A stretch of 36,274 bases of DNA, from the NCBI GenBank assembly GCA_016219595.1, contig JACRLY010000037.1:1-36274 (forward strand). The letters are read 5' to 3'. Every line of letters starts with the position of its first letter. The stretch's first letter is position 1. This DNA is from Ignavibacteriota bacterium. Lineage in GTDB: Bacteria; Bacteroidota; Ignavibacteria; Kapaibacteriales; UBA2268. A model generated the notes under the pieces. The model saw nothing but the letters and a program-made list of their open reading frames with translations. It did not search any database and had not been told where the DNA came from. This document shows, piece by piece, positions 10,024 through 17,639 of the stretch. Made by a program: the position numbers and the translations under genes.

Positions 10024-10242
10024 ATGAAAATAAGCTATGACAAAGAAGTTGATGCGGTATAAATAAAACTCATCGAAGGTGAGCATCAGTGCAGAACTAT
10101 AAGATTAAATGATGAAATTGCTCTCAACATAGGCAAAGGAGAAAAACTTGTAGGGATAGAAATACTTGATGCAAATCATGTCTTAGCAAATGGTAACATT
10201 CCGAATGTACTTCTTGATAATATTCAGTTTCAGACAGTATAA
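10024..10242 (+). pseudogene. DUF2283-like gene with one in-frame stop
   Basis: ATG at 10024 preceded by AGGTGGA. The 72-codon frame begins MKISYDKEVDAV, hits TAA at codon 13 (10060-10062) where the family usually has Tyr or Leu, and then continues intact with IKLIEGEHQCRT, KGEKLVGIEILDA and a terminal TAA at 10240. DUF2283 proteins are about 70 residues and often lie next to DUF4258 genes. Only the single stop breaks this one, so decay is recent or the base is a consensus error. Confidence 0.7.
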
Positions 10243-10303
10243 TTATATTTTTTACACCTACCATGACCTTTCCTCAAGGAAGGGAAATTTATGTGGTTTA
10301 TAC

Positions 10304-10399
10304 GCTATGGATTCCTGCTTTCGCAGGAATGACAGGATTGGCTTTGTGGTATAAAAATCTTGAAATCCTCTAATCAGTTTAATCCTGTTCAGACAATGG
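10304..10399. repeat. 96-bp direct repeat, copy 2
   Basis: Same orientation as 7945-8040 and differing at two positions (T/G in CTAATCANTTT, C/A in TTCAGNCAATGG). It is followed at 10400-10434 by another hairpin-like segment ending CTCAGAATGACA; a degraded form of the same segment (ending CTCAGAAAGAC) also follows copy 1. Confidence 0.9.
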
Positions 10400-10435
10400 A
10401 TTCTGAATCAATCCTTCGACTATGCTCAGAATGAC

Positions 10436-10465
10436 AAAAAAAAAATAAGTAATTAGTAATTACTT
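10436..10465 (-). terminator. Terminator of the ATP synthase operon
   Basis: On the minus strand AAGTAATTA-C-TAATTACTT (10465-10447) forms a 9-bp AT-only stem overlapping the atpG stop codon, and is followed by A and ten consecutive T residues (10445-10436). The stem is weak, but the T-run is strong and the position is right. Confidence 0.6.
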
Positions 10466-11350
10466 TTTGAGGGCTTCGGCACCGCTGACGATTTCGAGCA
10501 TCTCTTTTGTGATAGCCGCCTGGCGTGCTTTGTTGAAAACAAGCTCGAGGTATTTAATCAGGTCACGGGCATTGTTTGTTGCGTTTTCCATTGCCATCAT
10601 TCGTGACGCCTGCTCTGCGGCATTGGATTCAAGCAGTGTTCTCCACAATTGTATGTCGAGATGCTTTGGAAGAAGCTCGTCGAGTATTTCTTTTTGCTGT
10701 GGTTCGAATATATAATCGAGTTTATATTTTTCTTCTTCTTTTTCATCTTTCTTTGTCTGTTCTATTGGGAGTAGTGTGATATTTCTCGGAACCTGACTAA
10801 TCAGGTTTTTGAATTCGTTGAAGAATACGAATACTTTGTCGAATTGATTATTTATGAAACCAGTGGAAACCAGTTCAACAATTTCCTTTGCTGTAGAAAA
10901 TTCAAGTTTCTGAAAAATACCGGGATATTCTTTTATAACATTAAAATTCTGTTTTTTCATTACACTGCATGCTCTTTTCCCAACTGCAATAACAGATAAT
11001 TCGGCTCCGGGATATTCTACAGGTAATTCATTGCGAATGAAATTAACAGCCATGCGGAATAAATTTGTGTTAAAACTTCCGCATAAACCTCTGTCAGAAC
11101 CGATTACTACAACTGCTACAGAATTTACTGTTTTATGTTTTTGGATTAATGGATTTGTATAATCTTCGCCGACAGAATCAACCAGGTTGGTCAAAACATC
11201 AGATAGTTTTTGCACATAAGGACGTGCGGACCAAATAGCTTCCTGTGCACGCCTCATTTTAGCAGCAGAAACCATTCTCATAGCCTGTGTGATTTTTGCT
11301 GTATTGGATACAGCAGTTATTCTTCTACGTATGTCTCTAAGTGTAGCCAT
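10460..11350 (-). CDS. atpG: F1Fo ATP synthase gamma subunit
   Basis: Central rotor shaft of F1, linking c-ring rotation to catalysis in the alpha/beta hexamer. The 296 residues start with the family signature MATLRDIRRRITAVSNTAKITQAMRMVSAAKMRRAQ-like coiled-coil helix (residues 1-35 or so), include GSDRGLCGSFNTN near residue 85, and end with the second long helix (ENATNNARDLIKYLELVFNK, then AITKEMLEIVSGAEAL). AAGAAG precedes the ATG. It is the last gene of the cluster and is separated from atpA by hldD and by a 160-base gap of TTTTCAA-type repeats, which is not the usual atpA-atpG adjacency. Confidence 0.96.
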   Translation of the reverse strand: MATLRDIRRRITAVSNTAKITQAMRMVSAAKMRRAQEAIWSARPYVQKLSDVLTNLVDSVGEDYTNPLIQKHKTVNSVAVVVIGSDRGLCGSFNTNLFRMAVNFIRNELPVEYPGAELSVIAVGKRACSVMKKQNFNVIKEYPGIFQKLEFSTAKEIVELVSTGFINNQFDKVFVFFNEFKNLISQVPRNITLLPIEQTKKDEKEEEKYKLDYIFEPQQKEILDELLPKHLDIQLWRTLLESNAAEQASRMMAMENATNNARDLIKYLELVFNKARQAAITKEMLEIVSGAEALKK

Positions 11351-11510
11351 ATTCTTCTTAAATTTTCAATTTTCAATTTTCAATAAATTTTCAATAATCA
11401 ATTTTCAATATTAAAACCTTTGCGTTCTTTTTGTTTTACTTCGTGTTCTTTGTGTTTAAATTTCCTTTCTTATTTCCAAATTGGATTCTGAACCAAGTTT
11501 AGAATGACAT
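11351..11510. repeat. Spacer of ATTTTCAA-type short repeats and a palindrome between atpG and hldD
   Basis: The right half of the spacer from atpG (11358-11411) consists of back-to-back TTTTCAA units. A CTTTGCGTTC-type dispersed motif follows at about 11419-11455. At 11483-11509 a hairpin GGATTCTGAAC...TTTAGAATGACA ends one base before the hldD stop codon. No clear TAnnTTTG box for atpG is visible. Confidence 0.6.
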
Positions 11511-12461
11511 TCATTTTAATAGATGATTTTCAATGTAATCTTTAACACTTTCTTCCAAAGAACGAAATTCTACTTTTAATCCGGTTGCTTTCAATTTGCC
11601 CATATCTGCCTGAGTGAAATTCTGATACTGATTTTTAATTGAAGCAGGCATTTCAATATACTCGAAATTCGGCTTCAGCTTCATAGCCGAAAAAACTGCG
11701 TTAGCCAAATCATTCCATGTCCTGGCAGTTCCGGTTCCGAGATTATATATGCCTGCAAAATCAGGTTTATTCAGAATATCCCAAATAATGTTTACACAAT
11801 CCATGACATATACGAAATCACGTTTTTGTTCGCCATCCTTATAATCCGGGTTGTTTGATTTAAATAATCTGACTTTTCCGGTCTCTTTGACCTGGCAGAA
11901 TGATTTATATACCATACTCGCCATATCTCCTTTGTGGTATTCATTGGGACCGAATACGTTAAAGAATTTCAACCCGGTGAAAATCTTGTCGTAACCTTTA
12001 TTGATAACCCACAAGTCAAACAGGTGTTTAGAATAGCCATATATATTCAAAGGATTGAGCTTTTCAAATTCATTATCGGAATATCCCTGCTCACCGCTTC
12101 CATAAGTCGCTGCACTGCTTGCATAGATAAACCTAATTTCATTTGCTAAAGCGAATTCGGCTAATTCCACACTATAAGAGAAATTGTTATCGAGCAGATA
12201 ATCTGCATTTAATTCAGTTGTCGAAGAACAAGCACCAAAATGAATAATCGCTTCAATTTCTTTACCGTAAAATCCGCTATTGAGCTTGCTTCTGAACTCA
12301 GATTTATGCTTATAATTCAGGAATTTTTTTCCCACAAGATTTTTCCATTTGTTTCCTTCTCCGAGATGGTCAACAACCAGAATGTCACTTCTGTTCATGA
12401 TGTTGAGTTTATCAAGGAAGCAGGAACCAATGAAACCGGCTCCTCCTGTGAGTACAATCAT
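11511..12461 (-). CDS. hldD: ADP-L-glycero-D-manno-heptose 6-epimerase
   Basis: Extended short-chain dehydrogenase that converts ADP-D-glycero- to ADP-L-glycero-manno-heptose for the LPS inner core. The 316 residues show the Rossmann motif GGAGFIG (6-12), HldD-specific ACSSTTE (77-83), SSAATYG (115-121), the catalytic Y141-x3-K145 pair, FFNVFGPNEYHKGDMASMV, the DGEQKRDFVYV segment and YNLGTGTARTWNDLA. This fits HldD rather than a generic sugar epimerase. The start codon overlaps the atpA stop by one base (TAATG), so translation is probably coupled to atpA. An LPS gene between atpA and atpG is unusual; no other heptose gene is present in the window. Confidence 0.93.
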   Translation of the reverse strand: MIVLTGGAGFIGSCFLDKLNIMNRSDILVVDHLGEGNKWKNLVGKKFLNYKHKSEFRSKLNSGFYGKEIEAIIHFGACSSTTELNADYLLDNNFSYSVELAEFALANEIRFIYASSAATYGSGEQGYSDNEFEKLNPLNIYGYSKHLFDLWVINKGYDKIFTGLKFFNVFGPNEYHKGDMASMVYKSFCQVKETGKVRLFKSNNPDYKDGEQKRDFVYVMDCVNIIWDILNKPDFAGIYNLGTGTARTWNDLANAVFSAMKLKPNFEYIEMPASIKNQYQNFTQADMGKLKATGLKVEFRSLEESVKDYIENHLLK

Positions 12462-14017
12462 TATCTACCTAAAGTTTTTTTGAATAATGCCGTAAAATCA
12501 TCTGCGGCTTTTTTCAAACCGATGACAACTTCATCATTTAATTCTTTCTTCTCGATGAGAAGAGTAAGAATGTTGTTATAGTTACTTTCCATAAACTGAA
12601 AATATTCCTCTTGAAATCTAACCAGGGACTCAATAGGCAATACATCCAAATATCCATTTGTAGCAGTCCACATCAGTGCAATTTGTTTATCAACCGGAAT
12701 TGGGCTGAACTGTTTTTGTTTCAATATTTCAGTAAGTCTTGCGCCTCTTGTAAGCTGTGCTAATGTAGCTTTGTCGAGGTCAGAGCCGAATTTAGCGAAT
12801 GCTTCGAGCTCACGGTATTGAGCAAGGTCAAGCTTCAAAGGTCCGGCGACTTTTTTCATAGCTTTATTTTGAGCATTGCCTCCCACACGTGATACTGATA
12901 TACCGATATTCATAGCAGGACGAATTCCTGCATTGAATAAGTTCGGTTCAAGATAAATCTGACCGTCAGTAATTGAAATTACGTTTGTAGGAATATATGC
13001 AGCAACGTCACCTGCTTGTGTTTCAATAATCGGTAAAGCAGTAAGAGTACCGCCTCCTTCTTTATCTGAAAATTTAGCAGCACGTTCGAGTAACCTGCTA
13101 TGGAGATAGAAAATATCACCGGGATAGGCTTCACGTCCCGGAGGTCTTCTGAGCAGTAGGGATACCTGTCTGTAGGCAGCAGCTTGTTTCGACAAGTCAT
13201 CGTAAATAACAAGAGAATGCATTCCGTTATCCCTGAAAAATTCACCCATTGAGCAACCGCAATATGGACCGATGAACTGCAATGGAGCGGGATCGGAAGC
13301 ATTTGCAGCTACAACAATAGTATAATCCAATGCACCAAATTCTTTGAGGTAGGAAACAACATTTGCAACTGTTGAACCTTTCTGCCCAATTGCAACATAA
13401 ATACAATATACCGGATTTATCCCATGTTTTTTTGCTTCCTCAGTATGAGTATATTTTTGATTTATGATTGTGTCGAGTGCAATTGCAGTTTTACCGGTTT
13501 GGCGGTCACCAATTATTAATTCTCTTTGTCCTCTGCCGATTGGAATCAAAGCGTCAATCATCTTCAATCCTGTTTGAAGAGGCTCTTTCACGGGTTGTCT
13601 GAAAATCACACCGGGAGCTTTTCTTTCAATAGGTAATGATTTAGTTGTATTTACAGGACCATTGCCATCAATTGGAATTCCAAGTGGATTCACAACTCTA
13701 CCGAGAAGTTTCATTCCAACAGGAACAGAAGCGATTCTTTTTGTCCTGCGTACTGTATCACCTTCTTTAACACCTCTTTCATCTCCAAAAAGCATTACGC
13801 CGACATTGTCCTCCTCGAGATTCAGAACCATTCCTAATGTCCCGTTTGGAAATTCTACAAGTTCAGATACCATTACCTTACTTAATCCGTAAATACGAGC
13901 TACTCCGTCTCCAACCTGGAGAACGGTTCCTACTTCATAAATATCCGCTTCCTTTTCATAGCCTGTTAGCTGTCTCCTAAGTATTGCAGATATTTCTTCC
14001 GGTCGAACATCAACCAT
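12461..14017 (-). CDS. atpA: F1Fo ATP synthase alpha subunit
   Basis: Regulatory, nucleotide-binding subunit of the F1 hexamer. The 518 residues have the expected length. The Walker A motif GDRQTGKT is at residues 170-177; the subunit's own pattern [23 protein letters not shown] and the SISVSRVGG-type segment ([11 protein letters not shown]) are present. The start [17 protein letters not shown] is typical, with AAGGA upstream of the ATG. It follows atpH after about 100 bases and ends in a TAATG overlap with hldD. Confidence 0.98.
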   Translation of the reverse strand: MVDVRPEEISAILRRQLTGYEKEADIYEVGTVLQVGDGVARIYGLSKVMVSELVEFPNGTLGMVLNLEEDNVGVMLFGDERGVKEGDTVRRTKRIASVPVGMKLLGRVVNPLGIPIDGNGPVNTTKSLPIERKAPGVIFRQPVKEPLQTGLKMIDALIPIGRGQRELIIGDRQTGKTAIALDTIINQKYTHTEEAKKHGINPVYCIYVAIGQKGSTVANVVSYLKEFGALDYTIVVAANASDPAPLQFIGPYCGCSMGEFFRDNGMHSLVIYDDLSKQAAAYRQVSLLLRRPPGREAYPGDIFYLHSRLLERAAKFSDKEGGGTLTALPIIETQAGDVAAYIPTNVISITDGQIYLEPNLFNAGIRPAMNIGISVSRVGGNAQNKAMKKVAGPLKLDLAQYRELEAFAKFGSDLDKATLAQLTRGARLTEILKQKQFSPIPVDKQIALMWTATNGYLDVLPIESLVRFQEEYFQFMESNYNNILTLLIEKKELNDEVVIGLKKAADDFTALFKKTLGR

Positions 14018-14120
14018 AATATTTCCTTTTTAATAATATTTTAAATTTAATTTCTTCCTTTAATTTCATCCTCACCTGAGGAAGTTTATGGGTAAGTGTA
14101 GAAACACACTTCCAATATAT

Positions 14121-14660
14121 TTAGTCAGTTGACAATTTCTTAAATAAAATTTCAAGTTGATTTTTTAAAGATGCATCGAAAACCCAATCCTGAATTTTTA
14201 TTAATAATCCACCTTTAATTGATTTATTAATCCTGAAATCAGAAATAACTTTCTTATTAGTATTTTTTTCAATTTTAATTGTGATTTTATTTTTAATTTC
14301 TTCCGATAATTCTATTGCAGATTCAATTTCAATAGGTAAAATATTATTTAATTCATAATACTGAACCTCGTATTGATAGCATATATCAGGAATTAAGCTT
14401 TCCCTCCTTTTATCTGTCAGCAGGATAATGAAATTCATTGTCAGGGGTTGTACTTTGCCTGTGAGAATTTCCTCATATATTTTCTTTTTTCTCCAAAATT
14501 GCACAACAGGACTGAAAGTCAAAATTTTTAATTCCCTGGATTGTTCGATAGTATGTCTAACGAACTTCAGGTCAGAATAAATTATTTCGGTAAATCCATT
14601 CTGCCTTGCTATCTCAAGCAAAGCACGTGCATATCTGGATGATACTCTCTGTTCGTTCAT
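14121..14660 (-). CDS. atpH: F1Fo ATP synthase delta subunit
   Basis: OSCP/delta subunit that joins F1 to the peripheral b stalk. The 179 residues start SSRYARALLEIARQNG, as in the family, and the C-terminal domain contains FRINKSIKGGLLIKIQDWVFDASLKNQLEIL, which corresponds to the conserved GGxxxxxGxxxxDxSxxxxLxxL ending. It starts 14 bases after the atpF stop, in the standard F-H-A order. The N-terminal half is more diverged, which is normal for this subunit. Confidence 0.93.
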   Translation of the reverse strand: MNEQRVSSRYARALLEIARQNGFTEIIYSDLKFVRHTIEQSRELKILTFSPVVQFWRKKKIYEEILTGKVQPLTMNFIILLTDKRRESLIPDICYQYEVQYYELNNILPIEIESAIELSEEIKNKITIKIEKNTNKKVISDFRINKSIKGGLLIKIQDWVFDASLKNQLEILFKKLSTD

Positions 14661-14674
14661 TCTTTCACTCTATA

Positions 14675-15169
14675 TTAATTATTCGGAAGTTTTGCGATAT
14701 ACGATTCAACCATTTTATAATGTTTTTCTTTGTCCAAAGTTTCATCAAGTATCTTTTCAGTTGCTGCTACAACAAGACTTGCAACTTCGGTTCTGAGCTG
14801 CTTAATAGCATTTTCTTTATTTCTTTCGATTTCCCTGATAGCTTCGTCAACTTTTTGCTTCTTTACTTTATCGGCTTCATCGGAAGCTTTTTTGATTAAC
14901 TCTTCAGCCTGAACTTTTCCTTTACGAACAATTTCAGCCATTTCGATTTGAGCAGTACTTAGTTTTTCATCAGTTTCCTTCAGAATTTTCTGAGCCTGTT
15001 CATTAGCTTTATCAGCATTTTCAATAGCTTCTTTGATTCTATTTTCGCGTGCATTCAAGCCGTTCAATAAGGGTTTAGTTCCGAATTTAACCAATATAGC
15101 CAGGAATATCAGGAAACTGAAGATTGTCCAAATCATCAATCCCGGCTCTATGTCCATTATTCTTTCCAT
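14675..15169 (-). CDS. atpF: F1Fo ATP synthase b subunit
   Basis: Peripheral stalk subunit, 164 residues: a single N-terminal membrane helix (about residues 10-30, MIWTIFSFLIFLAILVKFG), then KPLLNGLNARENRIKEAIENA-like sequence and a long charged coiled coil to the C terminus. AAGGAT lies 5 bases before the ATG at 15169; a second ATG at residue 5 is possible. The family's EPGLxxWTxxxFxxxxxxL start is visible. Confidence 0.96.
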   Translation of the reverse strand: MERIMDIEPGLMIWTIFSFLIFLAILVKFGTKPLLNGLNARENRIKEAIENADKANEQAQKILKETDEKLSTAQIEMAEIVRKGKVQAEELIKKASDEADKVKKQKVDEAIREIERNKENAIKQLRTEVASLVVAATEKILDETLDKEKHYKMVESYIAKLPNN

Positions 15170-15251
15170 TTTTATCCTTCAGATAAAATGATAAATTTAA
15201 TTTATTTTTTTGCTGAAAATATTTCAGCTTGTTATTTTCAAACCATAGACA

Positions 15252-15277
15252 ACTCCACCACAATGAAGCAGTGGAGT
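15252..15277. repeat. Inverted repeat between atpF and atpE
   Basis: ACTCCAC (15252-15258) pairs with GTGGAGT (15271-15277) across 12 bases. It lies in the 125-base atpE-atpF spacer with no T-run. An mRNA hairpin here could stabilise the atpE message, which must be made in excess, but that is inference. Confidence 0.5.
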
Positions 15278-15294
15278 AGTATTCATAAAATTAA

Positions 15295-15516
15295 TTACTT
15301 CATTACAACGAGTAACATACAAATAACGCAAGAGAAAAGGGCGACACCTTCGATTAGTGCAGCTGCAATAATCATTGTTGTACGTGCATCACCTGCAACT
15401 TCAGGCTGTCTTGCCAATGCTTCGAGTGCTGCTGCAGCCAATCTGCCAATACCCAAACCTGCACCTAATACTGTGATACCTGCGCCAAGTCCTGCTCCAA
15501 GTGTTCCTAAATCCAT
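15295..15516 (-). CDS. atpE: F1Fo ATP synthase c subunit
   Basis: Proteolipid of the rotor ring, 73 residues in two membrane helices joined by the polar loop ARQPE (35-39). E56 in AALIEGVALF is the ion-carrying carboxylate. The residues after it (G57, V58) and the absence of the helix-1 glutamine used by sodium enzymes suggest proton coupling. GGAGG stands before the ATG. It lies between atpB and atpF as usual. Confidence 0.97.
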   Translation of the reverse strand: MDLGTLGAGLGAGITVLGAGLGIGRLAAAALEALARQPEVAGDARTTMIIAAALIEGVALFSCVICMLLVVMK

Positions 15517-15599
15517 CTTAATTCCTCCAAATCATTATTAAAAAACAAAATTTATTTAAATAATATTCCAATAATTCAAAATTTAAAACTCATAATTTA

Positions 15600-16685
15600 C
15601 TAATGAGCATGTTCTTCATGTGCATGCTCACCTATAGCCAATCCGACAAAAACTGCTGTCAGTGTCGTAAATATATATGCCTGAAGAAAAGCTACCAATA
15701 ATTCCAGTATGTACATGAAAATCGAGAATCCGACTGATATTGGTGTTATAGCTAAACCGACACCAAGCCCGTTTGACAATTTGAAAAAGAAAATTAAACC
15801 GATTAATGAGAGCAATACAACGTGACCAGCTGTCATATTTGCAAAAAGACGTATCGTCAATGCAAACGGTTTTACAAACATTGAAATTATTTCGATAGGT
15901 ATCATAATAGGGCAGAGCCAGATTGGAGCTCCTCCCAAAAGGTGTTTCAGCCAATGTCCGATTCCAGCTTCTTTTATTGCAGTTATATTAATTACAAAGT
16001 ACGCAGTAATAGCCAATGCACCTGTTACCGCCAATGCACCTGTTGCTGTGTGTCCACCGGGGACAAGCCCTAAAAGATTACATAATAGAATGAAACTAAA
16101 TAATCCAATGAAATAGGGGAGCAGAGTCTTAGCTGATTTTACAGTGCCGACATTCGGTAACACAACTTCATCCCTTAAATATACGACTAATGATTCCAGG
16201 GCATTTTGAAATCCCGAAGGTGCTTTTGTTGGATTTTTTTTATATTTTCTACCTACCCATCCAAAAAGAAATATAACAACAACAATTGCTATCCATTCAA
16301 ATACGACAAGAGATGTGACTGACATATCCATACTTACAGGTTGATTATCTATAGCCCGTCTGATTGGAGGATGGAAATGCCCGTGAGCATCCTGGTGCAT
16401 TGTAAATAATTTCTGCTCGACCATACTGCTCGATGAAGAATAAGTATGGAAGCCGAGTTTCGCATCATAAACAATTACCGGTAATTCCGAAATATCTGCA
16501 TTAAAGAATGAAATATGACGATGGTTCCCAAGATTACCGAGTAATGTAGGAAAAACCTCTCCTGGTGTTAACTGCCCGTTTTCGTGAGCATTATTAACGG
16601 CAGGCTGATGCGACTGCACTTCATTATTAGTATTTTGCGGATTACCCTGTGTATCAGATTGTGTGAAGTAAATATTTCCTGTCAT
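15600..16685 (-). CDS. atpB: F1Fo ATP synthase a subunit with long N-terminal extension
   Basis: Stator channel subunit for proton movement. At 361 residues it is about 100 longer than the E. coli type. The first 120 residues are hydrophilic and rich in Asn, Gln and His, with an LPVIVYDAKLGFHTY motif seen in Bacteroidota-type AtpB, but there is no signal peptide at the present start. The first membrane helix is at about 123-144. The essential arginine is R279 in LTIRLFANMTAGH. The C terminus is His-rich (EHAHEEHAH). The ATG overlaps the upstream gene's TGA by four bases (ATGA). An alternative start within the extension cannot be excluded. Confidence 0.95.
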   Translation of the reverse strand: MTGNIYFTQSDTQGNPQNTNNEVQSHQPAVNNAHENGQLTPGEVFPTLLGNLGNHRHISFFNADISELPVIVYDAKLGFHTYSSSSSMVEQKLFTMHQDAHGHFHPPIRRAIDNQPVSMDMSVTSLVVFEWIAIVVVIFLFGWVGRKYKKNPTKAPSGFQNALESLVVYLRDEVVLPNVGTVKSAKTLLPYFIGLFSFILLCNLLGLVPGGHTATGALAVTGALAITAYFVINITAIKEAGIGHWLKHLLGGAPIWLCPIMIPIEIISMFVKPFALTIRLFANMTAGHVVLLSLIGLIFFFKLSNGLGVGLAITPISVGFSIFMYILELLVAFLQAYIFTTLTAVFVGLAIGEHAHEEHAH

Positions 16686-16996
16686 ATATTGTCCTGTTTC
16701 GTAGAGCTGCTCCTCACTTTGAGCAATTCAGCCCTGTTATTCAAATATAAAATTTCAGATATAATTAAAATAAATGTCGATATCAAAATAGTGAGTCCAA
16801 AAATAAATTTATTTAATTCAACGAATAATAAAATCAGTAAAATTGCAGCAGAAACTAATATATATCTAATCACAAGCGAACCAAAAATAATTCTGCTGAA
16901 ACTTTTATTATCTTTTTTTAGACCAATCCTGGCTGTGAACATTGCTGCAATCGAATTTGCAAGACATATTAAAACAGCCAATAAAAATGATTTCAT
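16682..16996 (-). CDS. Small membrane protein of the ATP synthase operon (AtpI-like position)
   Basis: 104 residues with four hydrophobic segments (about 3-20, 38-60 as two parts, and 66-86). It occupies the place of atpI between the AtpZ-like gene and atpB and is translationally coupled to atpB by an ATGA overlap. AtpI-type proteins assist c-ring assembly or magnesium supply; the sequence itself is too diverged for me to assign the family, so the role rests on position and topology. Confidence 0.7.
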   Translation of the reverse strand: MKSFLLAVLICLANSIAAMFTARIGLKKDNKSFSRIIFGSLVIRYILVSAAILLILLFVELNKFIFGLTILISTFILIISEILYLNNRAELLKVRSSSTKQDNI

Positions 16997-17048
16997 TTAT
17001 TTTTTATTAATTGGGTTTGATATTTTAAACCCCTACAATTATTAGATA

Positions 17049-17288
17049 TTATTTTTTATTTTTTTTCTTATTTAAGTTCGCAACTGTTTTCAAAAAAGAA
17101 ACCATTGCCGCAAACACACCAAAGAACAGGAAGCCAATTAATAACCAAGGTTTTGAATTAAAATACTTATCGAGCCACCAGCCTAATATGCCGCAAAGCA
17201 TAATTGTCAGAACCATTTGCCATCCCATTATCAAAAAAGGAGATAGCTCTTTCAGTGCCTTGCTGTCTTTGCTTCGGATAAGCCTCAA
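17049..17288 (-). CDS. AtpZ/AtpI-family ATP synthase accessory protein
   Basis: 79 residues with two membrane helices. The core GWQMVLTIMLCGILGWWLDKYF followed by KPWLLIGFLFFGVFAAM matches the F0F1-ATPase 'gene 1' family (AtpZ), whose GxWLDxxxxxxPxxxxxGxxxG pattern is recognisable. It is the first gene of the operon. The start is read as TTG at 17288, because no ATG lies upstream and a GGAAGG sequence precedes it; the promoter 36 bases further on fits this start. Confidence 0.8.
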   Translation of the reverse strand: MRLIRSKDSKALKELSPFLIMGWQMVLTIMLCGILGWWLDKYFNSKPWLLIGFLFFGVFAAMVSFLKTVANLNKKKNKK

Positions 17289-17323
17289 ATTACTTTTTCG
17301 CCTTCCTTACTCAAAATATCTTG

Positions 17324-17355
17324 CAAAAATACTCGATTTTAAAAACTTAAACAAA
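17324..17355 (-). promoter_or_regulatory. Promoter of the ATP synthase operon
   Basis: On the minus strand TTTG (17355-17352), a 20-base spacer, then TATTTTTG (17331-17324). This fits the Bacteroidetes primary sigma consensus TTTG-N19/20-TAnnTTTG. A transcript would begin about 30 bases before the TTG start of the first gene. Confidence 0.6.
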
Positions 17356-17502
17356 CCTGTCACACAAATATATTCTAATTATTTGATTTTGTAATCATTG
17401 TATTGCCGTAGATTAATAGATTTATAAAAATTGTGAAGTGATTTTTTTTATTTGGAAAAAATAATAATTATGAAATTAGAAAAGAAACATATTATTTATA
17501 TG

Positions 17503-17575
17503 TGATCCCGGCAGGATTCGAACCTGCGGCCCTTTGATTAAAAGTCAAATGCTCTACCAACTGAGCTACGAGATC
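17503..17575 (-). tRNA. tRNA-Lys (anticodon TTT)
   Basis: 73 bases. The acceptor stem pairs GATCTCG with CGGGATC (one T-G pair), the D arm is GCTCAGTTGGTAGAGC, the anticodon arm TTTGA-CTTTTAA-TCAAA has anticodon TTT, and the T arm is GCAGG-TTCGAAT-CCTGC. The discriminator base is A; CCA is not encoded. Confidence 0.97.
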
Positions 17576-17593
17576 TTAATTTTAAAAAGATTA

Positions 17594-17624
17594 CAAATTT
17601 ACGAAGTTTTTAGATTATGTCAAA
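17594..17624 (-). promoter_or_regulatory. Promoter of tRNA-Lys
   Basis: Minus strand TTTG (17624-17621), 19-base spacer, TAAATTTG (17601-17594): an exact match to TTTG-N19-TAnnTTTG. The -7 box ends 18 bases before the tRNA 5' end. TTGACA overlaps the -33 box, so a sigma-70 type reading is also possible. Confidence 0.7.
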
Positions 17625-17639
17625 GTTAATATTGTGGGT

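Noticed and set aside
15188-15541. Plus-strand open frame of 117 codons across atpE
   Set aside because: It lies antisense to atpE and its flanks; the minus strand encodes a clear c subunit, so this is a shadow.
16584-17045. Plus-strand open frame of 153 codons
   Set aside because: Antisense to the small membrane gene and the atpB 5' end, without family resemblance; the hydrophobicity mirrors the opposite strand.
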